Shown: piece after piece, positions 35,486-43,521 of the stretch
Numbering within the stretch: position 1 is the first letter of the stretch
How the letters are laid out: each line of letters starts with the position of its first letter
From: Gracilimonas sp.
Lineage (GTDB): Bacteria; Bacteroidota; Rhodothermia; Balneolales; Balneolaceae
Direction of reading: 5' to 3'
Assembly (NCBI RefSeq): GCF_014762685.1
Contig: NZ_JABURM010000005.1
Location: 558,001-622,000, forward strand
DNA length: 64,000 nt
Position numbers and translations under genes: made by a program
The notes under the pieces: model-generated
Databases searched by the model: none
Seen by the model: the letters and a program-made list of their open reading frames with translations, nothing else
What the model was told of the DNA's origin: nothing

Positions 35486-36052
35486 TCAATTACCCAGTCT
35501 GTCAACGATTATTATGCTCGTTGCAACAGCTGAAATGACCGGGGCTACTACTCTTACATAATCTATAAAGGCTGGTTTTCGTTTTACCTGTACACTTATA
35601 ACCTGATTGTTTTCTAGTCTGAAGGTGCGGATTCCCTTAGGCAGTGGTTCATTATATCTGAATCTGAATGTTTCAATTTTTTCATTATCAGTCTGTTCAT
35701 TATAAGTTGAAACATTTACCTCAACACGAAGTTTTGACCAGTCCAGAGTTGTTTCTCTGTCTCTTAGTCCCGTAGGTCCAAAACTGTATGAAATCAATTC
35801 AGGAAGCTTCGTTTGTCGGGGAATCAAATAACGGCCCGGACTTCTAACATCTCCCCATACATTTACAGTATCCGCAAGTTGTCCGGGTTCCGCTATACGA
35901 ATAATTCTTTCAGCCATACGAAATTGTTGGCTATATTCTAATTGTCGGCCACTATCAGTTATTTGTCCATAAGATGAATTTTGGAGAAAAAAATTGGTTA
36001 TCGTAATGACAAATAAAAATATTGATGCCCTCTGAAATTGATATTTATACAT
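35486..36052 (-). CDS. SLBB-domain periplasmic export protein (reduced Wza-like)
   Basis: About 188 residues from the ATG at 36052, preferred because it gives a clean signal peptide (MYKYQFQRASIFLFVITI up to SYGQ); an in-frame ATG at 36097 would add 15 polar residues. One SLBB unit is visible: DTVNVWGDVRSPGRYLIP and TKLPELISYSFGPTGL. The polysaccharide-export (PES) domain that precedes SLBB in Wza is missing, and there is no obvious lipobox. The tail VAPVISAVATSIIIVDRL is hydrophobic. It follows the Wzc-like gene on the same strand and likely works with it in EPS export across the envelope. A complete Wza channel must then be encoded elsewhere. Confidence 0.72.
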   Translation of the reverse strand: MYKYQFQRASIFLFVITITNFFLQNSSYGQITDSGRQLEYSQQFRMAERIIRIAEPGQLADTVNVWGDVRSPGRYLIPRQTKLPELISYSFGPTGLRDRETTLDWSKLRVEVNVSTYNEQTDNEKIETFRFRYNEPLPKGIRTFRLENNQVISVQVKRKPAFIDYVRVVAPVISAVATSIIIVDRLGN

Positions 36053-36105
36053 AGTTATAAAATTGTCTGATTTCTCTCTTAAAAACTGTACTGACATTAT
36101 TTGAA

Positions 36106-38559
36106 TTAAATGGTTAAGGTTTGTTCGTCGGCTATACTTTTTGTTGTTGTTTCCCTTTTCTGTGAGAAATAGTTTTGATATGCCTTTTGGTACGAACGGG
36201 AATACCCGGTAAAATAGTCGAAACTGTTTTTATGATCGAATGATGACAAGACGACACCAAGTATATTGGCATTAATATCTTGAAGGTTTCGAATGAGCTC
36301 TTCTAATTCATCTTCCCTGGTTTTTTCAAATCGACTTACAATCATTACCCCGTCTGCCAAAGTAGCTAAAGGAGTTGCGTCCGAAAGAAGACCCATTGGG
36401 GCTGTTTTCAGTAATATATAATTGTACCTTTTTCTGAGGCCTTTTATCATTTTATGAAATGCATTGCTTCTATTTATAAAAAATGGGTTTGAGGGTTCCT
36501 TACCCGGGAAAAGTATATCCAACCGTGGGATGTTGGTTTCTTGGATCGCTTCGTCCAAACTGGCCTCACTTGTTAATACTTCCAAGATTCCGGGGGATCG
36601 TTGGCGGCCTAACATCTCATGTAGGACAGGCCTTCTAAAATCAGTATCAATTGCTAATACCTTATTTCCCATTTCAGCCAGGCTCACGGCAAAATTTGCA
36701 AAAACTTCTGATGTTCCTTCATCAGTACTAAAACTGGTTGTCATAACTATTTTCTGTTCCGGCCCATCTTGGGGAGTCGAGTAAATGATATTGTTACTCA
36801 ACTTTCTAAATGCCTCAGATTCCGCGGAATAAGAATCAAATAATGTGACAAATTTTGTAGATAACTCAGCACCATTAAAATCAGCTTTACTTTTCTTGCC
36901 ATGGGTTTTCTGTATGGTGCGTTTTAAATTTGGTATTAGCCCTAATACAGGGAGATGAAATTTTTGGATTTGCTTCATTCTGCTGATTGTAGGATCGGTA
37001 TATTCACGTATGCAAGAATAACCAATTCCAAATATGCCACCCATCAATACACCGACCAATAGCAGTAGTAACTGATTATTACCTTCCGGTTTCTTCGGAA
37101 CGAATCCCGCATCAATGGGCCGGCCTAAACCAAATCGGGTTTGTTCCCAAAGCTTCATTTCGGCGAGTTGCTCAGAAACAGTTCGGTAAAGTTGCTCATT
37201 GATCTCAACTTCTCTTTTTGTACGGGCGAGCTCAATCATATTATTAGGCAGTGCTTCAAAAAATGCCCTTTTCTCATTTAAATGCTCAGTTAGCACCTCT
37301 TCTTGGGCTCGATATTGATTTTGTTCAACTTTAAGTCTGATGAGTTCATTTTTTATCTCAGCAATATTATCGGCAATATTTGCTCCGGAGCTGCCCAAAT
37401 TTGTATCCGAAAATTCTTCATTTTGAGCTAAGAATTCTTCTGTAGTATCTCGGATTTTTTGCTGTATTCTGGCAATATCTTCATTTATTTTCCGAAGCTC
37501 TGCAGGTGGGTTTATTTCCTCGTCTATATTGGGATTCCGTGATAACATCAGCATTTTATTGGTTTCCAGTTCAGCTAATTGGTATTGGAATCGATCCAGT
37601 TTTGGTAAGATAGCTTCGGTGTAATTTTTCAAAAGCTGAGGTTTAAGATCATTCAATCTTTGACTGTACTCTTTAATAGCTGAGTTTATAGATACAAGCT
37701 TAACCTTTATAGACTGAATATTTGACTCTAAATCAGCTATATCCCCTATTAATTTATTGGTCTGGGAGTCTAGTTCTACCAAATTCTCACTATTCATGAA
37801 GCTGCGCAGGGCTTGTTCAGCTCCTTTTAAATTTTGTTGAATACGTTTTTGTTCTTCTTCAAGAAACTGAACAGCTGAGTGAGCCGACATTCTGTTCTGT
37901 TGGGATGAGAAATCGATATAAACATCCATTGTGAGGTTCACTATTTTGGCAGCTTCTAGTGGAGATTTACCTTCATATTGAATATTTATAAGATTTGATT
38001 TTTCAATATGTGAAAATGTAGAGTTTTTACGAATTCGTTGCGCAACTGTATCAAGACTTGTGCTTTCAGCGTTTTCCGGATATTCTCTCCACAGGATGGG
38101 ATACTTTTCCCCGTTTTCCATATACGGATTCCCCGATAGCTCTTGTGCAATCTTTTCTGAGAGGCTTCGTGATTTTAAAATCTGTATTTCATCCGTAATC
38201 CTATTTTCTCTGCCTATTCCGTACATATTTGAAAGCATCGTGCTAACACCATTACTGCGGTATGAATTGTAGCTCTTTGATTCAGAAATTAAGATGGAAC
38301 CTTCACTTTTATATACGGGATCAAGATTATAAGCAATAAAACCAAATAAGCAGGTGGTGATTAATGTAAAGGTCAATATTGTGTATTTATATCGCCATAA
38401 CATTCCCCAAACCTGCCTGACATCAAATTCATGTGTTTCCGAATTTGTATTTACATTATTGGATCCGTTTTTGCTATGACCATTTGAATTAGAAGTATGT
38501 GAAAGTGAATGGTCATCTCTAGAACCATTAGCACCATTTGAGCCATTTGATATATTCAT
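36106..38559 (-). CDS. Wzc/GumC-like polysaccharide co-polymerase with a degenerate BY-kinase domain
   Basis: 817 residues. After an Asn/Ser-rich 45-residue cytosolic start, the first transmembrane helix (YTILTFTLITTCLFGFIA) opens a Wzz domain; long coiled coils span about 200-480 and the second helix is near residue 500 (LLLLLVGVLMGGIFGIGY). The C-terminal domain has the BY-kinase fold, but Walker A reads STDEGTS (611-617), with T616 in place of the nucleotide-binding Lys, and Walker B reads YILLKTAP, with K718 in place of the Asp. Walker A' (AIDTDFRRP) is intact. A tail with several tyrosines (FDYFTGYSRSYQKAYQNYF) remains. Autophosphorylation is therefore doubtful. Confidence 0.9.
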   Translation of the reverse strand: MNISNGSNGANGSRDDHSLSHTSNSNGHSKNGSNNVNTNSETHEFDVRQVWGMLWRYKYTILTFTLITTCLFGFIAYNLDPVYKSEGSILISESKSYNSYRSNGVSTMLSNMYGIGRENRITDEIQILKSRSLSEKIAQELSGNPYMENGEKYPILWREYPENAESTSLDTVAQRIRKNSTFSHIEKSNLINIQYEGKSPLEAAKIVNLTMDVYIDFSSQQNRMSAHSAVQFLEEEQKRIQQNLKGAEQALRSFMNSENLVELDSQTNKLIGDIADLESNIQSIKVKLVSINSAIKEYSQRLNDLKPQLLKNYTEAILPKLDRFQYQLAELETNKMLMLSRNPNIDEEINPPAELRKINEDIARIQQKIRDTTEEFLAQNEEFSDTNLGSSGANIADNIAEIKNELIRLKVEQNQYRAQEEVLTEHLNEKRAFFEALPNNMIELARTKREVEINEQLYRTVSEQLAEMKLWEQTRFGLGRPIDAGFVPKKPEGNNQLLLLLVGVLMGGIFGIGYSCIREYTDPTISRMKQIQKFHLPVLGLIPNLKRTIQKTHGKKSKADFNGAELSTKFVTLFDSYSAESEAFRKLSNNIIYSTPQDGPEQKIVMTTSFSTDEGTSEVFANFAVSLAEMGNKVLAIDTDFRRPVLHEMLGRQRSPGILEVLTSEASLDEAIQETNIPRLDILFPGKEPSNPFFINRSNAFHKMIKGLRKRYNYILLKTAPMGLLSDATPLATLADGVMIVSRFEKTREDELEELIRNLQDINANILGVVLSSFDHKNSFDYFTGYSRSYQKAYQNYFSQKRETTTKSIADEQTLTI

Positions 38560-38968
38560 AAAGCTACTCCCGATATAGTTTCTCTTGCCTATTACTTATT
38601 CGTATTTGATATAAAGTATATAGTTTTTGTAAATGGCTGGAAACAGAAAAACATTTGATTCTTTTGTACTAATCAGAAGTTTTGGGTTATATCAGTTTTT
38701 ATTACATGCTTTATTCTGCCTGCAGGCCCACTTTTTAAGGAAAATGAAATAGAAAGGGGTAAGATTATTAAAAATGAAGACCTGGGTAAAAAATATCTAA
38801 AACATTTTTTATGACAAAAGAATCAAAAAATATACTCTTTTAATTTAATCGAGGACGATAGTTATTGTGTGTAAGCAAGAGGACGAGAGAGGTAAAGTTG
38901 ATTAAGCGATGTGTTGGTGATTACCAACCATCGCTTTTTCACTTAAGAAAATCGTAAAGAAGAAAAAA
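38560..38968. other. 409-bp divergent intergenic region with a leader hairpin
   Basis: Spacer between the leftward Wzc-like gene and the rightward PHP lipoprotein gene. It carries the stem-loop with U-run described at 38904-38939. An open 12-codon stretch from GTG near 38866 to a TAA at about 38904 runs into the stem; it may be chance. No clear promoter consensus was recognised. Confidence 0.5.
38904..38939 (+). terminator. Stem-loop plus U-run: intrinsic terminator or attenuator in the PHP gene leader
   Basis: AAGCGATG pairs with CATCGCTT and GTTGGT pairs with ACCAAC, with one bulged T and a GATT loop, then a run of T. The oriented U-run makes it a plus-strand terminator, yet no plus-strand gene lies upstream for 3.5 kb. 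It ends about 30 bases before the PHP gene start, so it is either an attenuator or the end of a short RNA. Confidence 0.6.
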
Positions 38969-40252
38969 GTGGAGCGGGTTATGAAAGATTATGCAGGAGG
39001 AACAAAAGCTTTTTTGTCTGATTACCGGGGAAACAAAATGGTAATTATTCTTTTGATATTTGCCGGAATTTGGGGGTGCAATATGTTGAATAGTGATGAT
39101 CAGGAAAAAGATAAAAAGGAGAATGTGATAAAGTGGTATAAGGGGAGTTTGCACATACATTCTTACTGGAGTAATGGAAATGAGTATCCTGAAAATGTTG
39201 TAGAGTGGTATAAAAACAATGATTATAATTTTATTGCTTTGTCAGAACATAATAGGCTTGCAGAGGGTAACCGGTGGATGGAAGTTCTTAAAGGCACTTA
39301 TGAAGAAACTATATTTCAAGATTATTTAGAAAAGTTTGGGGAAGAGTGGGTTGAATACGCCGACTTGGACAGTGCATACAGTGTAAGATTAAAAACATTT
39401 GATGAGTATAAAGAAGAATATTATGAAGAAGAAAAATTTCTATTGCTGCAATCTGAGGAAATTCATGATGATTATCAAGGACTACCGGTGCATGTAAATG
39501 CTACCAATATTCAACAGGAAATTGAACCACAGTCCGGGAACAGTGTGCTTGAAGTACTTCAGAATAATATTAATACAATCCTAGAGCAGAGCAAAAACCT
39601 TGGCACAACTATTCTTCCTCAAGTAAATCATCCAAATATTGATTGGGCGATAACAGCAGATGATATGAAACAGCTTGAAGGTGTTCGTTTTTTTGAGTTA
39701 TTCAATGGCCATCCTAATGCCCGCAATTCTGGAGACTCCAATCACCCTTCTACTGAAGAAATATGGGATGAGGTTAATACCTATTACGTGTTAAATGGAA
39801 AGCCTTTACTTTATGGTTTAGCAGTAGATGATGCTCAAAACTACCATGCTTTCAAACCGGAAATTCCTAATCCAGGTCGGGGATGGATACAAGTAAGAGC
39901 TGCTAAACTTTCCCATGATTCAATATTTAATGCTTTACAAAAAGGAGATTTTTATTCTTCTACAGGCGTACGATTGTCGGACATTCAGCTTAGAAATGAT
40001 ACCTTGATTATAAAAATAGATCCGGAGTTAGGAGTAAATTATAAGACTCAATTTATAGGTACTTTGACTAATGACGTTGAGACACCCGGAAAAATATTAT
40101 CAGAAAAAGATGGTATTGAGCCAACATATAAGATTACTGGAAATGAATTGTTTATCAGGGCAAAGGTTATATCAGATAAGAAAAAAGAAAATTATATAGA
40201 GGAAGAAGAATTTGAAGCGGCATGGATTCAACCTGAAAAAATAGCTCTTTAA
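38969..40252 (+). CDS. PHP-domain lipoprotein (metal-dependent phosphoesterase-like)
   Basis: 427 residues. The PHP metal motifs are GSLHIHSYWS (HxH), ALSEHN, EIHDDYQGLPVHVN, LPQVNHPN and AVDDAQNYH. A hydrophobic stretch ending in IFAGIWGC gives a lipobox, so this is an extracytoplasmic lipoprotein, unlike the cytosolic PHP enzymes of histidine or DNA metabolism. The chosen ATG gives a long 23-residue n-region; ATGs at 38981 or 39038 are alternatives. In Bacteroidota such proteins are usually annotated as secreted metal-dependent hydrolases; the substrate could be a sugar phosphate or a phosphorylated polymer group (inference). Confidence 0.78.
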   Translation: MERVMKDYAGGTKAFLSDYRGNKMVIILLIFAGIWGCNMLNSDDQEKDKKENVIKWYKGSLHIHSYWSNGNEYPENVVEWYKNNDYNFIALSEHNRLAEGNRWMEVLKGTYEETIFQDYLEKFGEEWVEYADLDSAYSVRLKTFDEYKEEYYEEEKFLLLQSEEIHDDYQGLPVHVNATNIQQEIEPQSGNSVLEVLQNNINTILEQSKNLGTTILPQVNHPNIDWAITADDMKQLEGVRFFELFNGHPNARNSGDSNHPSTEEIWDEVNTYYVLNGKPLLYGLAVDDAQNYHAFKPEIPNPGRGWIQVRAAKLSHDSIFNALQKGDFYSSTGVRLSDIQLRNDTLIIKIDPELGVNYKTQFIGTLTNDVETPGKILSEKDGIEPTYKITGNELFIRAKVISDKKKENYIEEEEFEAAWIQPEKIAL

Positions 40253-40336
40253 TCTTTTTATTTTTAAAAATCTATGATATGAGCAGTTGTTTTTTCTTTA
40301 GCAATTAACCCAACCCAGTACAAAAATATTAAAAAG

Positions 40337-40410
40337 AGCGGGGAACAGGATTTAAACCTGCAACCTTCCCGGTGGTTCCGGGACGCTCTGTCAGATTGAG
40401 CTATCCCCGC
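40337..40410 (-). tRNA. Non-canonical tRNA-Gly-like RNA (anticodon position reads ACC)
   Basis: 74 nt fold into a cloverleaf: 7-bp acceptor GCGGGGA/TCCCCGC, D-arm GCTC/GAGC, anticodon stem TCCCG/CGGGA, variable AGGTT, T-stem GCAGG/CCTGT, discriminator U73. Known bacterial Gly identity elements G1-C72, C2-G71, G3-C70, U73, C35 and C36 are all present. Unusual features: position 33 is A instead of U, G32 can pair with C38 and would shrink the loop to AACCA, G19-C56 is replaced by A19-U56 (a compensated tertiary pair), and G49-U65 is a wobble. No CCA is encoded; TCTTTTT follows. It may be a specialised or non-decoding tRNA, or a decayed gene. Confidence 0.75.
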
Positions 40411-40431
40411 ATTTAACTTTGACAAGTATAA

Positions 40432-40463
40432 CGTTGAGATTATTAACACATCTATTCTCAACG
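40432..40463. promoter_or_regulatory. 8-bp inverted repeat upstream of the tRNA-like gene
   Basis: CGTTGAGA and TCTCAACG are separated by 16 bases and lie 22-53 bases upstream of the tRNA-like 5' end. The position matches a promoter or operator on the minus strand. A hairpin of unknown role is the alternative. Confidence 0.3.
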
Positions 40464-41035
40464 ACACTATATCATACTAATCAAATACCGTTCCAAACTC
40501 TTCCAATTTCTAAAAAAAAACTTTAAAATGAATTTTGAGGGAGGGGCTAGGTTATTGAGAAGGAGGGCTATTTATATATTTACTATATGATGTTAAATAA
40601 TTGTACAAAATCGTCCATTGTGGGAAATTGTTGCACACTAAACTTCATGTATTTTCAGGAATAGTAACAGAAATCTTAGATAATATATGTTTTCGGTTAG
40701 TAAGGATGAGAGAGAATTTACTAGATTAAATAATAAACTCGGTTAATCAGGTTTTTTCAGGATAATTTATTTTAAATGCTTTCTTAAAGTGCATGGTACA
40801 TAAAAAATATTTCTGAAAACTGAAATGATTATCGTTACTGAGTTAAGTTTTTATGACAGGAGTATCTTAAAAAGAGAATACTTAAGGATTAATTATCTCT
40901 ACATAAAAATCACAGTTTCTTGGATTTTACAAGCCCCAGAATTTTCTCACTTTTATATGTAGATGATTTAATGATAACAGACTGATAGTTCTTTTAATCA
41001 TTAAAGAAGAATTGTCATAAAAACAAAGGAATATT
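40464..41035. other. 572-bp intergenic region
   Basis: AT-rich region between the tRNA-like gene and a small lipoprotein-like ORF. All frames are broken. Only weak short repeats were seen (AGTAT/ATACT around 40861-40888). TGGGAAATTGTTGCAC near 40621 has a sigma-54-like look but one base short in spacing. Confidence 0.5.
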
Positions 41036-41242
41036 TTGTTTCGGGGAAATCGCAATAACAATAACAATGATATCTCATTAAGAGTTGTTCGTATTGTATT
41101 TCCTTTATACGCGATCATTTTATTAATGATGATTTTTGGGATTCCGGCTTCCTGTGATATAGAATCAGGGACTGATCCATTTATGATTCCAGATAAACAA
41201 ACAAGTGTAAGTGACAGTTCTACTACTTTGGTCAAGAGATAG
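41036..41242 (+). CDS. Small membrane or lipoprotein-like protein (uncertain)
   Basis: 68 residues from a TTG start with AAAGGA about 6 bases upstream. The product has a polar Asn-rich start, one hydrophobic segment (IVFPLYAIILLMMIFGI) ending in a lipobox-like PASC, and a short Ser/Thr-rich tail. It lies 152 bases before glmS. No family was recognised. A minus-strand frame of 102 codons overlaps it but lacks coding character. It could be a chance ORF. Confidence 0.4.
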   Translation: MFRGNRNNNNNDISLRVVRIVFPLYAIILLMMIFGIPASCDIESGTDPFMIPDKQTSVSDSSTTLVKR

Positions 41243-41394
41243 AATGAGTCACTTCACAACTTAGTATCGGAAGCATAAAGCCGGGCCCAGGAATCATCTT
41301 TTTATTCGTTTTAATTTTTGTGAGTAAAGAAAAGGCAATAAAAATAATAGTTTCTAAAAATTTAATCGAAAAATAGAGAGAAAGTAAAAGTAGT

Positions 41395-43236
41395 ATGTGT
41401 GGAATTGTAGGATATGTCGGCAAGCGAGAAGCAAAAGATATTCTTTTAAATGGATTGAAAAGACTCGAATATCGGGGCTATGATTCAGCAGGGATAGCAT
41501 TGGTCAACGGACGTCTTGATATTGAAAAAGGGCAGGGTAAGGTTGATGCATTAAAAGCAAAAATCGCCGGAAGGGTAATGCAAGGAAATGTTGGTATCGG
41601 ACATACTCGTTGGGCGACTCATGGAGCTCCTAATGATATCAACTCTCATCCTCATGTGAGTCAATCAGGTAAAATTGCTTTAGTTCACAATGGCATCATT
41701 GAGAATTACAATTATTTAAAAAGGGAGCTTCAAAATAAAGGTCGAGAATTTAATACTGAAACTGACACGGAAGTTATAGCTCAATTGATAGAAGAGATCT
41801 ACCAAAACGGAAAGGGGGAAATTTCATTTAAAAAAGCAGTTCAGCTTTCCCTTAAGCAAATTGAAGGAAGTTATGGTATAGCTGTTGTCAATACAGAAGA
41901 ACAGAATCAGCTTATAGTGGCTCGCAAAGGGTCTCCCTTATTGATTGGAATTGGAGATGGAGAGATGTTTGTAGCATCTGATGCCTCTCCGATTGTAGAA
42001 TATACCAAGAAAGTTGTTTACTTGAATGACGGAGAAATGGCCATTATTTCTGAAAATGGATATCAGGTAAGCACTATTGATGATGTTGAGCTTACTAAAG
42101 AAGTACACGAACTGGCTCTTAATATCGAAGAGATTCAGAAGGGAGGATATCCTCACTTTATGCTTAAGGAGATTTTTGAACAACCCAACGCCATCGAAGA
42201 TTGTTTAAGAGGTAGGCTTGATACTGAAAAACAACGGGTACAGTTGGGAGGTCTCGTAGATGAGATGGATCGTATTTTGCAAGCCAAAAGGTTTATAATC
42301 ACAGCATGCGGAACCAGCTGGCATGCGGGGTTGGTAGGGGAATACCTTTTGGAGCACCTTACTAAGGTACCAGTTGAAGTAGAATATGCTTCTGAATTTC
42401 GCTATAGGGAACAATTGATAAATGAAGATGATGTTGTAATTGCTATATCTCAAAGTGGGGAGACAGCTGATACCCTTGCGGCTCTCAGATTAGCTAAAGA
42501 AAAAGGTGCTTTAACTCTGGGAGTTTGTAATGTTGTAGGATCAACTATTGCCCGAGAAACCGATGCAGGGGTTTACAATCACGCCGGTCCGGAGATTGGG
42601 GTGGCTTCTACGAAGGCTTTCACAACTCAGGTAGCTGTTTTGGCTATGATGTCAATTTTAATCGGTCAAAAGAAAAAGAGTATTGATTCTGTTTATGCTG
42701 GTAAACTGATAGAGGGACTCGCCTCCGTGCCGGATAAAATTCAACAGATTCTCGAACAAAGTGAGGAGATACACGAAATCGCTCAATTGTTTACCTATGC
42801 ACCTAATTTTTTATACCTGGGCAGATCATATAATTTTCCGGTTGCATTGGAAGGTGCTCTGAAATTGAAGGAAATTTCCTATATACATGCCGAAGGATAC
42901 CCAGCAGCAGAGATGAAACATGGTCCTATAGCTTTAATAGATGAAATGATGCCGGTAGTAGTGATTGCTCATACCGAACATACTAATGAGAAAATGATCA
43001 GCAATATTGAAGAAGTAAAAGCACGAAAAGGAAGAATCATATCGGTAACCGGAAGGTCTAACAAGGATGTAATTAAGCTTTCAGAGTTTTGCTGTGCAAT
43101 TCCTGATATAGATGATTGCTTATCATCTATTCTTACAGTTATCCCTTTGCAGCTTTTATCATATTATATAGCCATAAATAGGGGATGTGATGTTGATCAA
43201 CCTCGAAATCTAGCAAAAAGTGTTACGGTAGAGTAG
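41395..43236 (+). CDS. glmS: Glutamine--fructose-6-phosphate aminotransferase (isomerizing)
   Basis: 613 residues, the normal length. MCGIVGYVG places the catalytic Cys directly after the initiator Met; LKRLEYRGYDSAGIAL, GHTRWATHG and the glutaminase block HNGIIENY follow. The isomerase half has CGTSWHAG and SQSGETADTLAAL (two SIS domains) and ends with DQPRNLAKSVTVE, the conserved C-terminal tail. It makes glucosamine-6-phosphate, the entry point to UDP-GlcNAc for peptidoglycan, lipid A and the EPS next door. No glmS ribozyme core was recognised in the upstream 150 bases. AGAGAGAAA lies 14 bases before the ATG. Confidence 0.98.
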   Translation: MCGIVGYVGKREAKDILLNGLKRLEYRGYDSAGIALVNGRLDIEKGQGKVDALKAKIAGRVMQGNVGIGHTRWATHGAPNDINSHPHVSQSGKIALVHNGIIENYNYLKRELQNKGREFNTETDTEVIAQLIEEIYQNGKGEISFKKAVQLSLKQIEGSYGIAVVNTEEQNQLIVARKGSPLLIGIGDGEMFVASDASPIVEYTKKVVYLNDGEMAIISENGYQVSTIDDVELTKEVHELALNIEEIQKGGYPHFMLKEIFEQPNAIEDCLRGRLDTEKQRVQLGGLVDEMDRILQAKRFIITACGTSWHAGLVGEYLLEHLTKVPVEVEYASEFRYREQLINEDDVVIAISQSGETADTLAALRLAKEKGALTLGVCNVVGSTIARETDAGVYNHAGPEIGVASTKAFTTQVAVLAMMSILIGQKKKSIDSVYAGKLIEGLASVPDKIQQILEQSEEIHEIAQLFTYAPNFLYLGRSYNFPVALEGALKLKEISYIHAEGYPAAEMKHGPIALIDEMMPVVVIAHTEHTNEKMISNIEEVKARKGRIISVTGRSNKDVIKLSEFCCAIPDIDDCLSSILTVIPLQLLSYYIAINRGCDVDQPRNLAKSVTVE

Positions 43237-43521
43237 TAGCTGAGGTGAAGTAATAAATCAAAGGCTAATATTTTTGTTTTTAAATGGGTACAACAAAAGT
43301 ACAACACTCGCGATAGCTTTCCACTCAAGTAATCTGAGTCCTTCTTTAAACTTCCAAAAAATTGCTCCTGTTATTTATTTCTCAGTCTGGTTTCAATCAA
43401 TCCACCGCTCAAACGGTATCAGAGATTTTAAAAATGGAATATTTAACTATTAATCTTTAAGATTGCATTGACTTGGTATTGTGCAGTTAGCAAATACTAT
43501 TAAAAACACTAATTTCCCAAA

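Noticed and set aside
36464-36784. 106-codon plus-strand ORF antisense to the Wzc kinase domain
   Set aside because: Lies fully inside the well-supported wzc-like gene with no ribosome site or domain; a shadow frame.
40264-40467. 67-codon minus-strand ORF containing AQSDRAS and GCRFKSC
   Set aside because: It is the translation of the tRNA-like gene, a well-known artefact; the RNA fold explains the sequence.
40621-40636. Possible sigma-54 promoter before glmS
   Set aside because: TGGGAAATTGTTGCA has GG-N9-GC spacing; sigma-54 needs N10, and the site is 770 bases from glmS.
40927-41235. 102-codon minus-strand ORF upstream of glmS
   Set aside because: No coding signature, no ribosome site; the plus-strand 68-codon frame has a better start and signal-like segment, though it is itself uncertain.
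43289-43309. GTACAAC direct repeats as an attachment site or CRISPR fragment
   Set aside because: Only two short copies, no integrase or cas gene, no regular spacing.
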